NCBI GenBank assembly: GCA_018268855.1
Contig: JAFDVR010000016.1
Coordinates: 62,001-126,000 of the forward strand
Origin: Acidobacteriota bacterium
GTDB lineage: Bacteria; Acidobacteriota; Terriglobia; Terriglobales; Acidobacteriaceae
Length of the DNA: 64,000 nucleotides
Direction of reading: 5' to 3'
Shown here: one piece after another, positions 40,975 to 49,560 of the stretch
How the letters are laid out: each line of letters begins with the position of its first letter
How positions within the stretch are numbered: the first letter of the stretch is position 1
Notes under the pieces: model-generated
Database searches by the model: none
What the model saw: only the letters and a program-made list of their open reading frames with translations
Told to the model about the DNA's origin: nothing
Position numbers and translations under genes: made by a program

Positions 40975-42942
40975 ATGGCAGATCAGCAGAATGGCCGCGT
41001 CGTCGGCATCGATCTTGGCACCACGAATTCGCTCGTCGCCTTCATGCAGGGCGACAAGCCGGTCGTCATTCCAGGGGAAGATGGCATTAACCTTGTGCCA
41101 TCTGTCATCGCGGTAGAAGGCGATCGCACGGTGGTCGGAAACCCTGCTCGCGCTACTCTTCTTAATGCACCCGGCAATGCTGTTTATTCGGCCAAGCGCC
41201 TGATGGGACGCGGCATTGACGATGTCCGCGAAGAGTTGAAACTCTTTCCGTTTCAGATTGCGGAGGGCAGCAGCGAAGGCGTGATGCGGCTCAATGTCGG
41301 CGGACGCACCTTCACGCCGCCGGAGATCTCCGCTCTCGTCCTCCAGCAACTCAAGCGCAATGCGGAACGTTTCTTCGGCGCGTCCGTTACCAAAGCAGTC
41401 ATCACCGTTCCCGCATACTTCAACGATGCGCAGCGGCAGGCTACGAAAGATGCAGGCCGCATCGCCGGTCTGGAAGTGCTGCGCCTCGTGAACGAACCTA
41501 CTGCTGCTGCACTGGCATACGGTCTTGATCGTGCGAAAGAAGGCATTGTTGCCGTATATGACTTCGGCGGCGGCACCTTTGATGTCTCCATCCTCAAACT
41601 GCACGAGGGTATCTTCGAGGTCATCGCCACCAACGGCGATACGCATCTCGGTGGCGACGACATCGACAACCTGCTCATCGGCATTGCGCTCGATGAGATC
41701 GCGAACGAGATCGATCCGGCACTCGCCAAGCAACCAGCCACCGTGCAGGCAGTACGCAAAGCGGTCATCGAAGCTAAGATCGAACTCTCGTCGAAAGATT
41801 CAGCAAAGCTGAACGTCACGCTTGCAGGCGGCAAAAAGTATCAGCGTGAAATCGCGCGCGAACAATTCGAACAACTCATCGCGCCTGTCATCGCGCGCAC
41901 GGCCCAACCTGCAAAACAGGCAATGAAGGATGCAGGCATCACGCCGGAAGAGATTAGCGAAGTAGTTCTCGTCGGCGGTTCCACACGCATCCCCGCCGTG
42001 CGCAAGTTGGTGGACGAGGTCTTCCAACTCTCCGCGCGCGGAAAGAAGTCGCATACGGAACTCAATCCGGACGAGGTGGTCGCGCTCGGAGCAGCCGTGC
42101 AGGCCGATATTCTCTCCGGCAATGCCTCCGCTGCAACCAGCGAACTTCTTCTGCTCGATGTCACACCGCTCTCGCTCGGCATTGAAGCGCTGGGCGGCGT
42201 TGTCGCAAAGATTATTCAACGCAACTCCACCATTCCCGCATCGGCAACAGAACACTTCACCACCGGGGTAGACGGACAGACCAATGTCGCCATCCACGTG
42301 GTGCAGGGTGAACGCGAACTTGCAAAAGACTGCCGCTCGCTCGCCCGTTTCGATCTAAAGAACATTCCGCCCATGACGGCCGGTCTGCCGCGCATCGAGG
42401 TGAAGTTCCTCATCGACGCGAATGGTATCCTCCACGTCTCCGCTCGCGAACAGCGCAGTGGGCAGGAAGCTGAGATCGAGGTCAAGCCAAGCTACGGTCT
42501 TACCGACGAGCAGGTAGAAGAGATGATCCTCTCGTCCTTCGACAACGCGGAAGAAGACATCGCAGCGCGTCAATTAGTCGAAGCAAAGAACGAAGCGCAG
42601 ACCATTCAGGAAGCTGTCACCAAAGGCAAGTCGCACGCAGCATGGCAGCAACTCACACCAGACGAAGTAATCGCTATTGCGTCCGCGGAAGAAAACCTCG
42701 CGCGCGAAGTAAACAGCGGAGACTACAAAGCCATTCGCGCAGGTATCGAAAAACTCGATCAGGCCACGCGCCGCTTCGCAGAGGTCATGATGGACACAGC
42801 CGTCTCTTCTGCGCTACACGGCCAAACCATGGAAGGCGCAGGCGAAAAGCTAGGCGAAGGTCCCAGCGTTCCGCACCCATTCGCGAAAGCGCAAATCGAG
42901 AACGCACCCGCTTCGCAGGAAGAACCGAAGTTCGAAAACTAA
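40975..42942 (+). CDS. hscA: Hsp70-type Fe-S chaperone HscA
   Basis: The 655-residue Hsp70 chaperone has [19 protein letters not shown], the ATPase blocks [20 protein letters not shown] and [16 protein letters not shown], and [17 protein letters not shown]. The substrate-binding part contains [16 protein letters not shown]. HscA drives cluster release from IscU with HscB. It is called HscA rather than DnaK from the shorter, charged C-terminus without a GGMGG-EEVD tail, and from its genomic link to isc. An internal deletion relative to DnaK (short helical lid) fits HscA. It starts 112 bp from the divergent LssY_C gene. Confidence 0.88.
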   Translation: MADQQNGRVVGIDLGTTNSLVAFMQGDKPVVIPGEDGINLVPSVIAVEGDRTVVGNPARATLLNAPGNAVYSAKRLMGRGIDDVREELKLFPFQIAEGSSEGVMRLNVGGRTFTPPEISALVLQQLKRNAERFFGASVTKAVITVPAYFNDAQRQATKDAGRIAGLEVLRLVNEPTAAALAYGLDRAKEGIVAVYDFGGGTFDVSILKLHEGIFEVIATNGDTHLGGDDIDNLLIGIALDEIANEIDPALAKQPATVQAVRKAVIEAKIELSSKDSAKLNVTLAGGKKYQREIAREQFEQLIAPVIARTAQPAKQAMKDAGITPEEISEVVLVGGSTRIPAVRKLVDEVFQLSARGKKSHTELNPDEVVALGAAVQADILSGNASAATSELLLLDVTPLSLGIEALGGVVAKIIQRNSTIPASATEHFTTGVDGQTNVAIHVVQGERELAKDCRSLARFDLKNIPPMTAGLPRIEVKFLIDANGILHVSAREQRSGQEAEIEVKPSYGLTDEQVEEMILSSFDNAEEDIAARQLVEAKNEAQTIQEAVTKGKSHAAWQQLTPDEVIAIASAEENLAREVNSGDYKAIRAGIEKLDQATRRFAEVMMDTAVSSALHGQTMEGAGEKLGEGPSVPHPFAKAQIENAPASQEEPKFEN

Positions 42943-42969
42943 AGCTCCAGTCGAGTGTGCAGACCTTGG

Positions 42970-43034
42970 GAAGGGCTGAGCTTCATCTCAGCGGTTAGCA
43001 ACGGCAAAGACCCGGGCTTTAGCCTTGAGGGAAA
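42970..43034. repeat. Dispersed repeat element, copy A
   Basis: A ~65-bp element beginning gaagggctgagcttcatctc and ending ggctttagccttgaggga. It is clearly homologous to 44338-44402, with the same order of two hairpin-forming halves joined by gcggttag/ccgttag. I recognise this gggcttnagccc-type element as common between genes in Terriglobia. Copy A is degenerate. Confidence 0.6.
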
Positions 43035-43065
43035 GATTCCGTAAGCGAACAATACCCAAACAAAC

Positions 43066-43199
43066 CGGATTAGAAGCGACGTTTAAGCCACGATTTCGCT
43101 GAAATAGCGACTTAAAAGCGGTCTTTAGGCCACAGCTTCTCTTGAGAAGAGGGATTAGAAGCAGCCTTTAGGCCGCTGTCTCGCAACCAAAAGAAAAGG
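43066..43199. repeat. Three degenerate ~45-bp tandem units
   Basis: Three units start near 43066, 43110 and 43151. Each holds a variant of gattagaagcgacgtttaa followed by gcca and a local hairpin (cgatttcgctgaaatagcg; cttctcttgagaag). Similarity is partial. They are part of the repeat mosaic in the hscA-hslV gap. Confidence 0.5.
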
Positions 43200-43696
43200 G
43201 GCTTCAGCCCTGGTTTTGCCTCGCAAATACAAAGATGTAAACGACCGCACTAAGGGCCGAAGGCCCGGTCTCTATTAGCCTGGGCCAACGGCCCAGGTAT
43301 GCGGAACGTATCAAATAGAGCGCTGAAGGCGCGCTCTATAGCCTTGAAGCCGAATAATCCTTGTCAAGCCGCATTCCTTCTAAGTCTCACAATCACCAAA
43401 ACTTATCCGGTGCCGATTTACCCCTCCAGATTTGAAACAATAAAAGAGGAACAAAACACACGAACAACCCGGCTGCGCAGCTAAACCCTTTGGAACCAGG
43501 ATTTTGCCTGTAAGCTCAATAAAAAGAGGATTTTGCAGCCTGTGTAAATTGCATCTGCGGCAAACAAAGAACCTGGCAGTACACCCCCGGGGGGGGAGGG
43601 TACCCTCACAGTTTTAATCTGACTGTTGGGAATGACAAACAAACCTCAACAAATCCGTGCGGCTTCCAGCCGCATATCATGCTCATAGGCAAATAG

Positions 43697-44296
43697 ATGA
43701 AGAACCAGACTCCAAACATGCATCCTTACGATCTCGAAGATGGTCGCCGCATCCGCTCTACCACCGTCATCTGCGTGCGACGCAACGGCAAAGTGGTGAT
43801 GGCCGCCGACGGCCAGGTCACGCTCGGCTCCGCCGTGATGAAGCACGGCGCAAGAAAGATCCGCCGTCTCTATCAGGACAAGGTGCTCGCAGGTTTTGCT
43901 GGTTCTACCGCCGATGCCTTCTCTCTTTTTGCGCGTTTTGAGTCCAAATTGGAGCAATTCGCGGGCAATCTCTCGCGTTCTGCCGTTGAACTTGCAAAAG
44001 AGTGGCGAACAGACAAGATGTTGCGCCAGCTCGAAGCTCTGCTTATCGTGGCGGACGTGAATCAGGTCTATCTCCTCAGTGGCAACGGCGATGTGATTGA
44101 GCCCGACGCTGTAAACGATGGCATGGTCGCCACCATCGGATCCGGTGGATCGTTCGCACAAGCCGCCGCCTACGCGCTTATGGAGAACACACAACTCTCC
44201 GCGCGGGAAATCGCAGAGAAGAGCATGAAGATCGCCGGCGAAATCTGCATCTACACCAACTCAAGCGTCACGATTGAAGAGTTAGGAAACAGCTAA
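43697..44296 (+). CDS. hslV: ATP-dependent protease proteolytic subunit HslV with propeptide-like extension
   Basis: The 199-residue T1-family peptidase shows [42 protein letters not shown], FELxxKxEQF-type helix residues, and [42 protein letters not shown]. The catalytic N-terminal Thr would be T22 (RSTTVICV). Here it is preceded by [21 protein letters not shown], with no start codon nearer than the in-frame ATG at residue 8. Activation must therefore remove 14-21 residues, unlike E. coli HslV. The expected hslU ATPase gene is not adjacent. The product is normally a 12-mer double ring. Confidence 0.92.
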   Translation: MKNQTPNMHPYDLEDGRRIRSTTVICVRRNGKVVMAADGQVTLGSAVMKHGARKIRRLYQDKVLAGFAGSTADAFSLFARFESKLEQFAGNLSRSAVELAKEWRTDKMLRQLEALLIVADVNQVYLLSGNGDVIEPDAVNDGMVATIGSGGSFAQAAAYALMENTQLSAREIAEKSMKIAGEICIYTNSSVTIEELGNS

Positions 44297-44337
44297 ATTG
44301 TTACCTGCTCTAGCTGTGTCTGATGAATCATTGCTTT

Positions 44338-44402
44338 GAAGGGGCTGGGCTTCAGCCCAGCCGTTAGAGCAGCAAAGAAGCTGGGCTTTAGCCCCTGAGG
44401 GA
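44338..44402. repeat. Dispersed repeat element, copy B
   Basis: A 65-bp element with near-perfect hairpins: ggctgggcttcagcccagcc (44343-44362) and gctgggctttagcccctgag. It is the better-preserved homologue of copy A at 42970-43034. The two copies flank the hslV region. Confidence 0.7.
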
Positions 44403-44471
44403 GAGGATTTCGATCGATCTGATCATCCTCAGGATTCGTCAGACACTACCTGATCCATATGAGGCCACCGG

Positions 44472-45608
44472 ATGAGTATGCGTGAGCGCCGCGATATTGT
44501 TCATCTTCAGGAAGAAGGTGCCGGTGCACTCATCACTCTCGTTCGCGCCACGGGTTCGACCTATCGCAGACCGGGAGCAAGATTAGCCATCGCATCCGAT
44601 GGCCGTTTCGCCGGAACCATCTCTGGCGGATGTCTCGAAGCCGACCTGTTGCGCAAGGCAACATGGAAGGTCCGCGACGGAGCAGTAATGGAACACTTCT
44701 CCACTGCCTTTGACGACACGACCGAAATCCCCTACGGCCTCGGCTGTGGCGGCGAAGTGGACCTCCTGCTGGAGCCAGCCGGTACGCCTGAACACGCTGC
44801 ACTGCTGGAAGCGATGCGCGCTTCTTTGGATGGCGAACAGATGCTCGTCGCCACTATGCTGCCTGAAGAGAAATCGACCTTCGGACGCATCGTGGTGAAT
44901 GAGCGCGGCGACGTACTCTTTGCCAGCGATTGGATCGCGACAGACGATATCGTCGATCTACGCGCCTATCTGCGGCAGAAATTCGCATCGCCTGAAAGCG
45001 TTTTTGCGGAGGCCTATCGCACGTTCTTCTTTGAACGCCTCGAACCTCCACAGCGCTTGTTTATCTTCGGTGCAGGTGAAGACGCCAGGCCGCTCGTTCA
45101 TCTCGCATCGGAGGTCGGTTGGCACGTCATCGTGGCCGACCGTCGCGCGCACCACGCGCGCCCTGAGCGGTTTCCTGAAGCTACTCGCGTCATCGCGCAC
45201 GCAGAGATCGCGTCCCTTGGTTGCAACGCGCGCGACGCCGTTGTTCTGATGACGCACTCGTATGAAGAAGATCGCAGGCTGCTCGCTGAGATGCTTCATC
45301 TGCAGCCTCGCTATCTGGGATTGCTCGGCGCGCGCCATCGCTCCAGTCTGTTGCTCTCGGAAGCGTCGTCGGCTGCAAACCTTCTCCTGCATGAAGCTTG
45401 CGCCCGCCTTCATGCGCCTGTCGGCTTGGATCTCGGTGGAGACGGTCCACACGCCGTAGCACTCTCCATCGTCGCTGAGATTCAAGCCGCTCTGCACGAT
45501 CGAGCCGCAGCCAATCGCGGCATGACAGAAGCGGAAGTAGAAGCGCAGCTACGCGAGAAGGAAAACACAACCTACTCGCATGCTTGCGCCATGGATAACG
45601 AACTGTGA
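44472..45608 (+). CDS. XdhC/CoxF-type molybdenum-enzyme maturation protein
   Basis: The 378-residue protein fits the XdhC family: ALITLVRATGSTYRRPGARLAIASDGRFAGTISGGCLEADLLRKA (XdhC_CoxI domain), then EIPYGLGCGGEVDLLLEP. The C-terminal Rossmann half is LFIFGAGEDARPLVHLASEVGWHVIVADRR ... VVLMTHSYEEDRRLLAEML ... PRYLGLLGARHR. XdhC inserts or sulfurates the molybdopterin cofactor of xanthine-dehydrogenase-type enzymes. Its TGA overlaps the GTG of mocA (GTGA), so the pair is coupled. No molybdenum hydroxylase is in the window. Confidence 0.92.
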   Translation: MSMRERRDIVHLQEEGAGALITLVRATGSTYRRPGARLAIASDGRFAGTISGGCLEADLLRKATWKVRDGAVMEHFSTAFDDTTEIPYGLGCGGEVDLLLEPAGTPEHAALLEAMRASLDGEQMLVATMLPEEKSTFGRIVVNERGDVLFASDWIATDDIVDLRAYLRQKFASPESVFAEAYRTFFFERLEPPQRLFIFGAGEDARPLVHLASEVGWHVIVADRRAHHARPERFPEATRVIAHAEIASLGCNARDAVVLMTHSYEEDRRLLAEMLHLQPRYLGLLGARHRSSLLLSEASSAANLLLHEACARLHAPVGLDLGGDGPHAVALSIVAEIQAALHDRAAANRGMTEAEVEAQLREKENTTYSHACAMDNEL

Positions 45609-46183
45609 ACTGCGCCGCGATTGTGCTCGCCGCAGGAGCATCCACCCGACTCGGTCAACCTAAACAGCTTGTTGAGTACAAAGGCGAGAAGCTCATTGAG
45701 CGTGCACAGCGAATTGCGTGGGCAAGCGGTGTTGGTCAAGTCTTTACCGTTTGCGGAGCAGAGTGGGGCACGCTACTGCCTCATCTGGACGTCCGCGGTA
45801 TAACGTCTTACAACCCTGACTGGCGAGAGGGAATAGCGAGTTCTATTCGACAAGGACTAGAGTGTGCGGAAGTTTATGCTCCGTTGTCCTTCAGTGCACC
45901 ACTTGATGCAGTTCTCATGCTGACTTGTGATCAGCCAAGCGTAAGTGCAGAGCATCTTCGAGATCTCATAACCGCTTTAGGCACGCATGAAATAGCTGCA
46001 TCGTTCTACGCGAACAAACGCGGCGTCCCTGCGGCCTTTCGCCGATCGCAGTTTGCCGCGCTCAGAGAACTGAAAGGCGATGAAGGCGCGCGCCAACTGT
46101 TGCTTGGAGAAGAGGTTGCAGAGATTCCGCTGGCAGATGGAGACTTCGACATCGATACGCCTGACGATTTCGCGCGATTGTAG
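45605..46183 (+). CDS. mocA: Molybdenum cofactor cytidylyltransferase-like NTP transferase
   Basis: The 192-residue nucleotidyltransferase has the signature AAIVLAAGASTRLGQPKQLVEYKGEKLIERA, the metal-Asp block VLMLTCDQPSVSAEHL, and GVPAAFRRSQFAALREL. The C-terminus IPLADGDFDIDTPDDFARL is typical of MocA/MobA-like enzymes. It turns Mo-molybdopterin into the CMP form (MCD) used by the XDH family, matching its coupling to xdhC. GTG start (45605). A MobA-type guanylyltransferase is less likely from context. Confidence 0.9.
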   Translation: MNCAAIVLAAGASTRLGQPKQLVEYKGEKLIERAQRIAWASGVGQVFTVCGAEWGTLLPHLDVRGITSYNPDWREGIASSIRQGLECAEVYAPLSFSAPLDAVLMLTCDQPSVSAEHLRDLITALGTHEIAASFYANKRGVPAAFRRSQFAALRELKGDEGARQLLLGEEVAEIPLADGDFDIDTPDDFARL

Positions 46184-46960
46184 CTATTTATTCTCGACGC
46201 TCTGCAAGTGGAAGATGATGGTGCCCCACAGCAGCTTGGCCCGAATCTGGACAGGCAGATGCCGTGCGTCATCCGTGTACCAGATGGTGATCGATCCGCG
46301 GTTCTTCACCACGCCCGCATCGGCAGTAGGCTGCACACGCACGGTCTTGAAAGTGCCCGCAGGTGTCTTCACATCCTCGCGGCCTTCTACGCGCATGGTC
46401 ACTTCAACAGGACCTTTCGCATCGCCAAGCGGCAGCTTGAAGTCCTGCCCCGGTTCCAGTTTTTGCGAAGCAACGTAAAAGATGCCTGAGAGAGAGTCCG
46501 TAACACACGACGGGATCTGCGCTTCCTGCTGTTTAGTGGTGCCCTTTATCAGGTTGCGCTCCACCAGTGTCTCTTTTGCGGCAGCGTAGTTGAAGGTAAG
46601 GTCGGAGTTCACCTTCCTTCTTCCTTCCTGTGTCTGTTTGCTAAAACCGGCAGAGCATCCTGTCTGCATATTAAAACTCGATTGGAAGCGATCGATGACC
46701 TGGTAGATCATATTTGTCGCACCTACGGTATCTGCCGTGGCCGAGATCTTCATCTGTGTACCCTGCTGCTCCAGCTTGAAAACCGCGACACCTGCAGTGA
46801 AGACACGCCAATCGACCGTAAACGTGAGTGTCTGCCGTTGCGGAAAGGCAAAGCCCGGCACAGGAGGCTGCATCGGCGTGGCGACTGTCTGCGCATGTGC
46901 AGACAGGCCCATGGTGGCTGCCAGTATGGCTGCCCAGGCCGGATTGTGAACCATCTTCAA
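46184..46960 (-). CDS. Secreted DUF3108 protein
   Basis: The 258-residue exported protein (signal AAILAATMGLSAHAQ) matches DUF3108: QTLTFTVDWRVFTAGVAVFKLEQQG, DRFQSSFNMQTGCS, LPLGDAKGPVEVTMRVEGREDVKTPAGTFKTVRVQP and ITIWYTDDARHLPVQIRAKLLWGTIIFHLQSVE. DUF3108 proteins are beta-rich periplasmic proteins found near LPS or envelope genes. Function unsettled. It lies downstream of the waaA-lpxK-waaC-ICMT run with a 19-bp gap, so it probably belongs to that transcript. Confidence 0.88.
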   Translation of the reverse strand: MKMVHNPAWAAILAATMGLSAHAQTVATPMQPPVPGFAFPQRQTLTFTVDWRVFTAGVAVFKLEQQGTQMKISATADTVGATNMIYQVIDRFQSSFNMQTGCSAGFSKQTQEGRRKVNSDLTFNYAAAKETLVERNLIKGTTKQQEAQIPSCVTDSLSGIFYVASQKLEPGQDFKLPLGDAKGPVEVTMRVEGREDVKTPAGTFKTVRVQPTADAGVVKNRGSITIWYTDDARHLPVQIRAKLLWGTIIFHLQSVENK

Positions 46961-46979
46961 AATCTGTGTCGGTCCTTGC

Positions 46980-47525
46980 TTACATATGCCAGAACAGCCG
47001 CACTATGAGCGCCACATATAGCACCGCAGCACCCATCAAAGCATTGTACTCACGATGCTGCATATACAGTGGTTTGGAAAATTGTCCGTGTTCAGTCGTG
47101 AGGCGCGCAGGCCTTAGTCGTGGAAAAAGTCTCGGTACAGCGCGCGTATATGCGTTAAAAGAAGCAAAATGTGACCGTAAAAACGCTTCTTCCCCGCGAA
47201 TTGTCGGTAAATAGATGATCAAAAACAGTACCGCCAGAGCGACCGCAACCTCCCACCGCATCGACGCCAGAGCAAATCCAAAGGCGATCATCATCGACCC
47301 GAGATAGAGCGGATTGCGCGTATGCGCGTATGGGCCGGTCATCGCAAGTTCCGAATTCTTTTTCACATACCCTGAAGCATACCCACGTAACCACAGACCG
47401 GGAACCACAAGGACCAGGCTCGTCAGCATGGATGCGATTGTGGGTCGCGCGAGCCATAGAAATACAATCGCAAACACAAAGCCAAGAGGGACACGGATGC
47501 GTTTTGCAATTTGTTGCCAGGTCAT
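46980..47525 (-). CDS. ICMT/PEMT-like membrane methyltransferase
   Basis: The 181-residue protein has four to five membrane helices and the isoprenylcysteine/phospholipid methyltransferase block GPYAHTRNPLYLGSMMIAFGFALASMRW, then RGEEAFLRSHFASFNAYTRAVPRLFP with the catalytic E-E/F region. The substrate could be a polyprenyl or phospholipid of the envelope; which cannot be told. Its ATG overlaps the waaC stop (ATGA at 47522-47525), which ties it to LPS core synthesis. Confidence 0.87.
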   Translation of the reverse strand: MTWQQIAKRIRVPLGFVFAIVFLWLARPTIASMLTSLVLVVPGLWLRGYASGYVKKNSELAMTGPYAHTRNPLYLGSMMIAFGFALASMRWEVAVALAVLFLIIYLPTIRGEEAFLRSHFASFNAYTRAVPRLFPRLRPARLTTEHGQFSKPLYMQHREYNALMGAAVLYVALIVRLFWHM

Positions 47526-48553
47526 GAACGTCCGCTCCCTTCTGTCAGCTCCCGCGCCGCGCGCATGACATCTTCAGTAGAAATCCGCATCAGCCCAGGC
47601 TCCGGATTTTTATACCGGCGATGATCGGTCACGCTCTTCGCATTGCGAAGCACTCTTGCATTTGTACCCCACGGGCCTGTGCGTTTCGGGTCAGTAGGTC
47701 CAAAGAGAGCAACGCAAGGCACACCCATCGCTGAGGCAAGGTGCATCGGGCCTGTATCTCCACCGATAAATAGTTTAAGCCGTCGCGTGAGCGCAATCAG
47801 CTGCGGAAGTGTGCACTCCATTGCCTGTGCTGTATCTTCGCTGGCTGTAACTACTTCGGCTGCGGTCATATCTCCGCCTGGAAGTGCGTTCACCAGAATA
47901 CGGAAGCCCATCTCCGCCAATTGAAGAGACACTGCGCCATATCGCTCTGCGGGCCACTGCTTCGCCCCCCAGCCTGCGCGCGGAGCAATCATTGCCACCG
48001 GTCGTGTGTCGTTACCCAGCAGATCATCGCACCATGTTTCATCGCGTTGGTCATAAGGAAATGGAACGCGTTCATATGGAGAGATGTTTGTCGCACATGC
48101 ACCGGATAGGATTTCGGCTGCCTGGGCAATCACGTGTGGCTGTCTGACATGCACCCTCGTCTTATAGAGGAGGCGCGCGATGTTCTCTGCCGGACTTGCA
48201 GACCCTGCGAATTGTTTAGCACCGGCCATGCGGCCAATCACAGCAGAACGAACCGACCCTTGCAGATCGATGCAGAGATCATAGCTTCCAGCTTTCAACT
48301 GATCGCGCAGAGAGAGAACGCTTCGCAGTGTAGATAACGAGAATGGCGCGCGGTTCCAGGCTTTTGTCTCTGCGCGATGGATACGATGCACGAGCGGCAT
48401 GTCACCATCTGAAGATCGGAGCAGCGGTCCCCAATGTGGTTCGATTACCCATCCAAGCTCTGCTTTGGGCATGCACGCACGCAGACCTGCCACAGCATGC
48501 ATCCCATGGATGATGTCGCCCATCGCTCCCGTGCGCACAATCAGAATTCTCAT
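47522..48553 (-). CDS. waaC: Lipopolysaccharide heptosyltransferase I (GT9)
   Basis: The 343-residue family 9 glycosyltransferase adds the first heptose to Kdo-lipid A. It opens MRILIVRTGAMGDIIHGMHAVAGLR. The later nucleotide-sugar block is RLKLFIGGDTGPMHLASAMGVPCVALFGPTDPKRTGPWG. DLCIDLQGSVRSAVIGRMAG is typical of WaaC/WaaF. The GDxIHxxP-type start (GDIIHGMH) fits heptosyltransferase I. Gene order waaA-lpxK-waaC, all with 4-nt overlaps, supports an inner-core function. Confidence 0.9.
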   Translation of the reverse strand: MRILIVRTGAMGDIIHGMHAVAGLRACMPKAELGWVIEPHWGPLLRSSDGDMPLVHRIHRAETKAWNRAPFSLSTLRSVLSLRDQLKAGSYDLCIDLQGSVRSAVIGRMAGAKQFAGSASPAENIARLLYKTRVHVRQPHVIAQAAEILSGACATNISPYERVPFPYDQRDETWCDDLLGNDTRPVAMIAPRAGWGAKQWPAERYGAVSLQLAEMGFRILVNALPGGDMTAAEVVTASEDTAQAMECTLPQLIALTRRLKLFIGGDTGPMHLASAMGVPCVALFGPTDPKRTGPWGTNARVLRNAKSVTDHRRYKNPEPGLMRISTEDVMRAARELTEGSGRS

Positions 48554-49560
48554 TGGCCGGATGGCATTTTTTCCTGCCAGCGTGCAAGCATCTGCTTCAG
48601 GTCGCGAATAACAATTTCTCTGTCTACAAACTCTGTCCGCAAATCGGCTACCGACACTGGACCAATCTGTTGTAGCTGGTGCAGCATGGCCGCAGGGAGC
48701 TTTACTGCATCCTTCATGGTTGTGATCCAGCCATTCGCACCGGAAGATTTTGCTATTCGCAACAGCTTCTCAATATCTTTCTGGCTGTAGTGATGGTGAT
48801 CGCGAAACGTCATGGTATGGTTCGCCGTAATGTTCTGCATGCGAAGCTGCGCGAAGAAGTGCCAGGGGCGCGCAAGTGCGCAGAATGCAAACGGTTTTGA
48901 CGAGGCCGCAGGAACACGCAACGTGCGCCGGATGGTCCATACCTTTGTGCCCGGGCGGGCCAAACGAGAGAGCACGTCTTCCAACTCCGTTGCTTCTTCT
49001 TCGCGCACTGCAATCACGTTAGCTCGCCGCAGCGATTGCAACGGTTCTCGCAGGTTGCCTGCGGGCAGCATATGGTCGTACGCGTCTTCATGGGTGAACA
49101 GAACAACATCCAATGCGCGAGCAAGCTGGCGATGTTGAAAGCCGTCATCCAGCAGATGTACATGCTGCTGCCATGCATCCAACTGGATCTCTGCCAGACG
49201 GCCTGCGCGAACGCGTTCCGCGGCAACATACACCGGAGCACCGGTGGTACGTGCAAGCATCAATGGCTCGTCGCCAAAATCGATTGCCTGTCCTTGCGGA
49301 TCGACGCGAAGCGTTTCCTTTGTTGTGCGGCCATATCCTCGCGAAAGAATGTCTGGCATAAAGCCTGCATCGCGGAGCAGAGGGACCAAGGCTGTGACAA
49401 GCGGAGTCTTGCCTGCCCCTCCAATGGAAAGGCTTCCTACACTGAGCACAGGCCACTTCAACTCCGTTGCAGCGGACGCATCACGATCAAATCGCCCATT
49501 CTTCCAGGCAGCCGCAGCGGCATAGAACGGGACAAACGGATAAAACCAGGGACGCTTCAC
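48550..49560 (-). CDS. lpxK: Tetraacyldisaccharide 4'-kinase LpxK
   Basis: The 336-residue inner-membrane-associated kinase phosphorylates the 4' position of the lipid A disaccharide. The N-terminal membrane-associating helix (FYPFVPFYAAAAAWKN) is followed by the P-loop SVGSLSIGGAGKTPLVTALVPLL and ILSRGYGRTTKETLRV. HLLDDGFQHRQLARALDVVLFTHED carries the conserved DDGFQH. Length normal. It overlaps waaA and waaC by 4 nt on each side. Confidence 0.95.
   Translation of the reverse strand: MKRPWFYPFVPFYAAAAAWKNGRFDRDASAATELKWPVLSVGSLSIGGAGKTPLVTALVPLLRDAGFMPDILSRGYGRTTKETLRVDPQGQAIDFGDEPLMLARTTGAPVYVAAERVRAGRLAEIQLDAWQQHVHLLDDGFQHRQLARALDVVLFTHEDAYDHMLPAGNLREPLQSLRRANVIAVREEEATELEDVLSRLARPGTKVWTIRRTLRVPAASSKPFAFCALARPWHFFAQLRMQNITANHTMTFRDHHHYSQKDIEKLLRIAKSSGANGWITTMKDAVKLPAAMLHQLQQIGPVSVADLRTEFVDREIVIRDLKQMLARWQEKMPSGQ

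Larger units (their letters stand above)
42943..43696. other. Gene-free 754-bp gap with palindrome mosaic
   Basis: No convincing reading frame is seen. Besides repeat copy A and the three tandem units there are short hairpins: gggccgaaggccc (43254-43266), cctgggcc-aac-ggcccagg (43279-43297) and atagagcgc-7 nt-gcgctctat (43315-43339). A C5G9 tract (43584-43597) is followed by the palindrome gagggtaccctc (43597-43608). Copy number, hairpins and lack of genes suggest accumulation of small dispersed repeats. Confidence 0.65.

Noticed and set aside
42943..43696. CRISPR array in the hscA-hslV gap
   Set aside because: Repeat units are degenerate, palindromic and unevenly spaced, with no constant-length unique spacers and no cas genes nearby.
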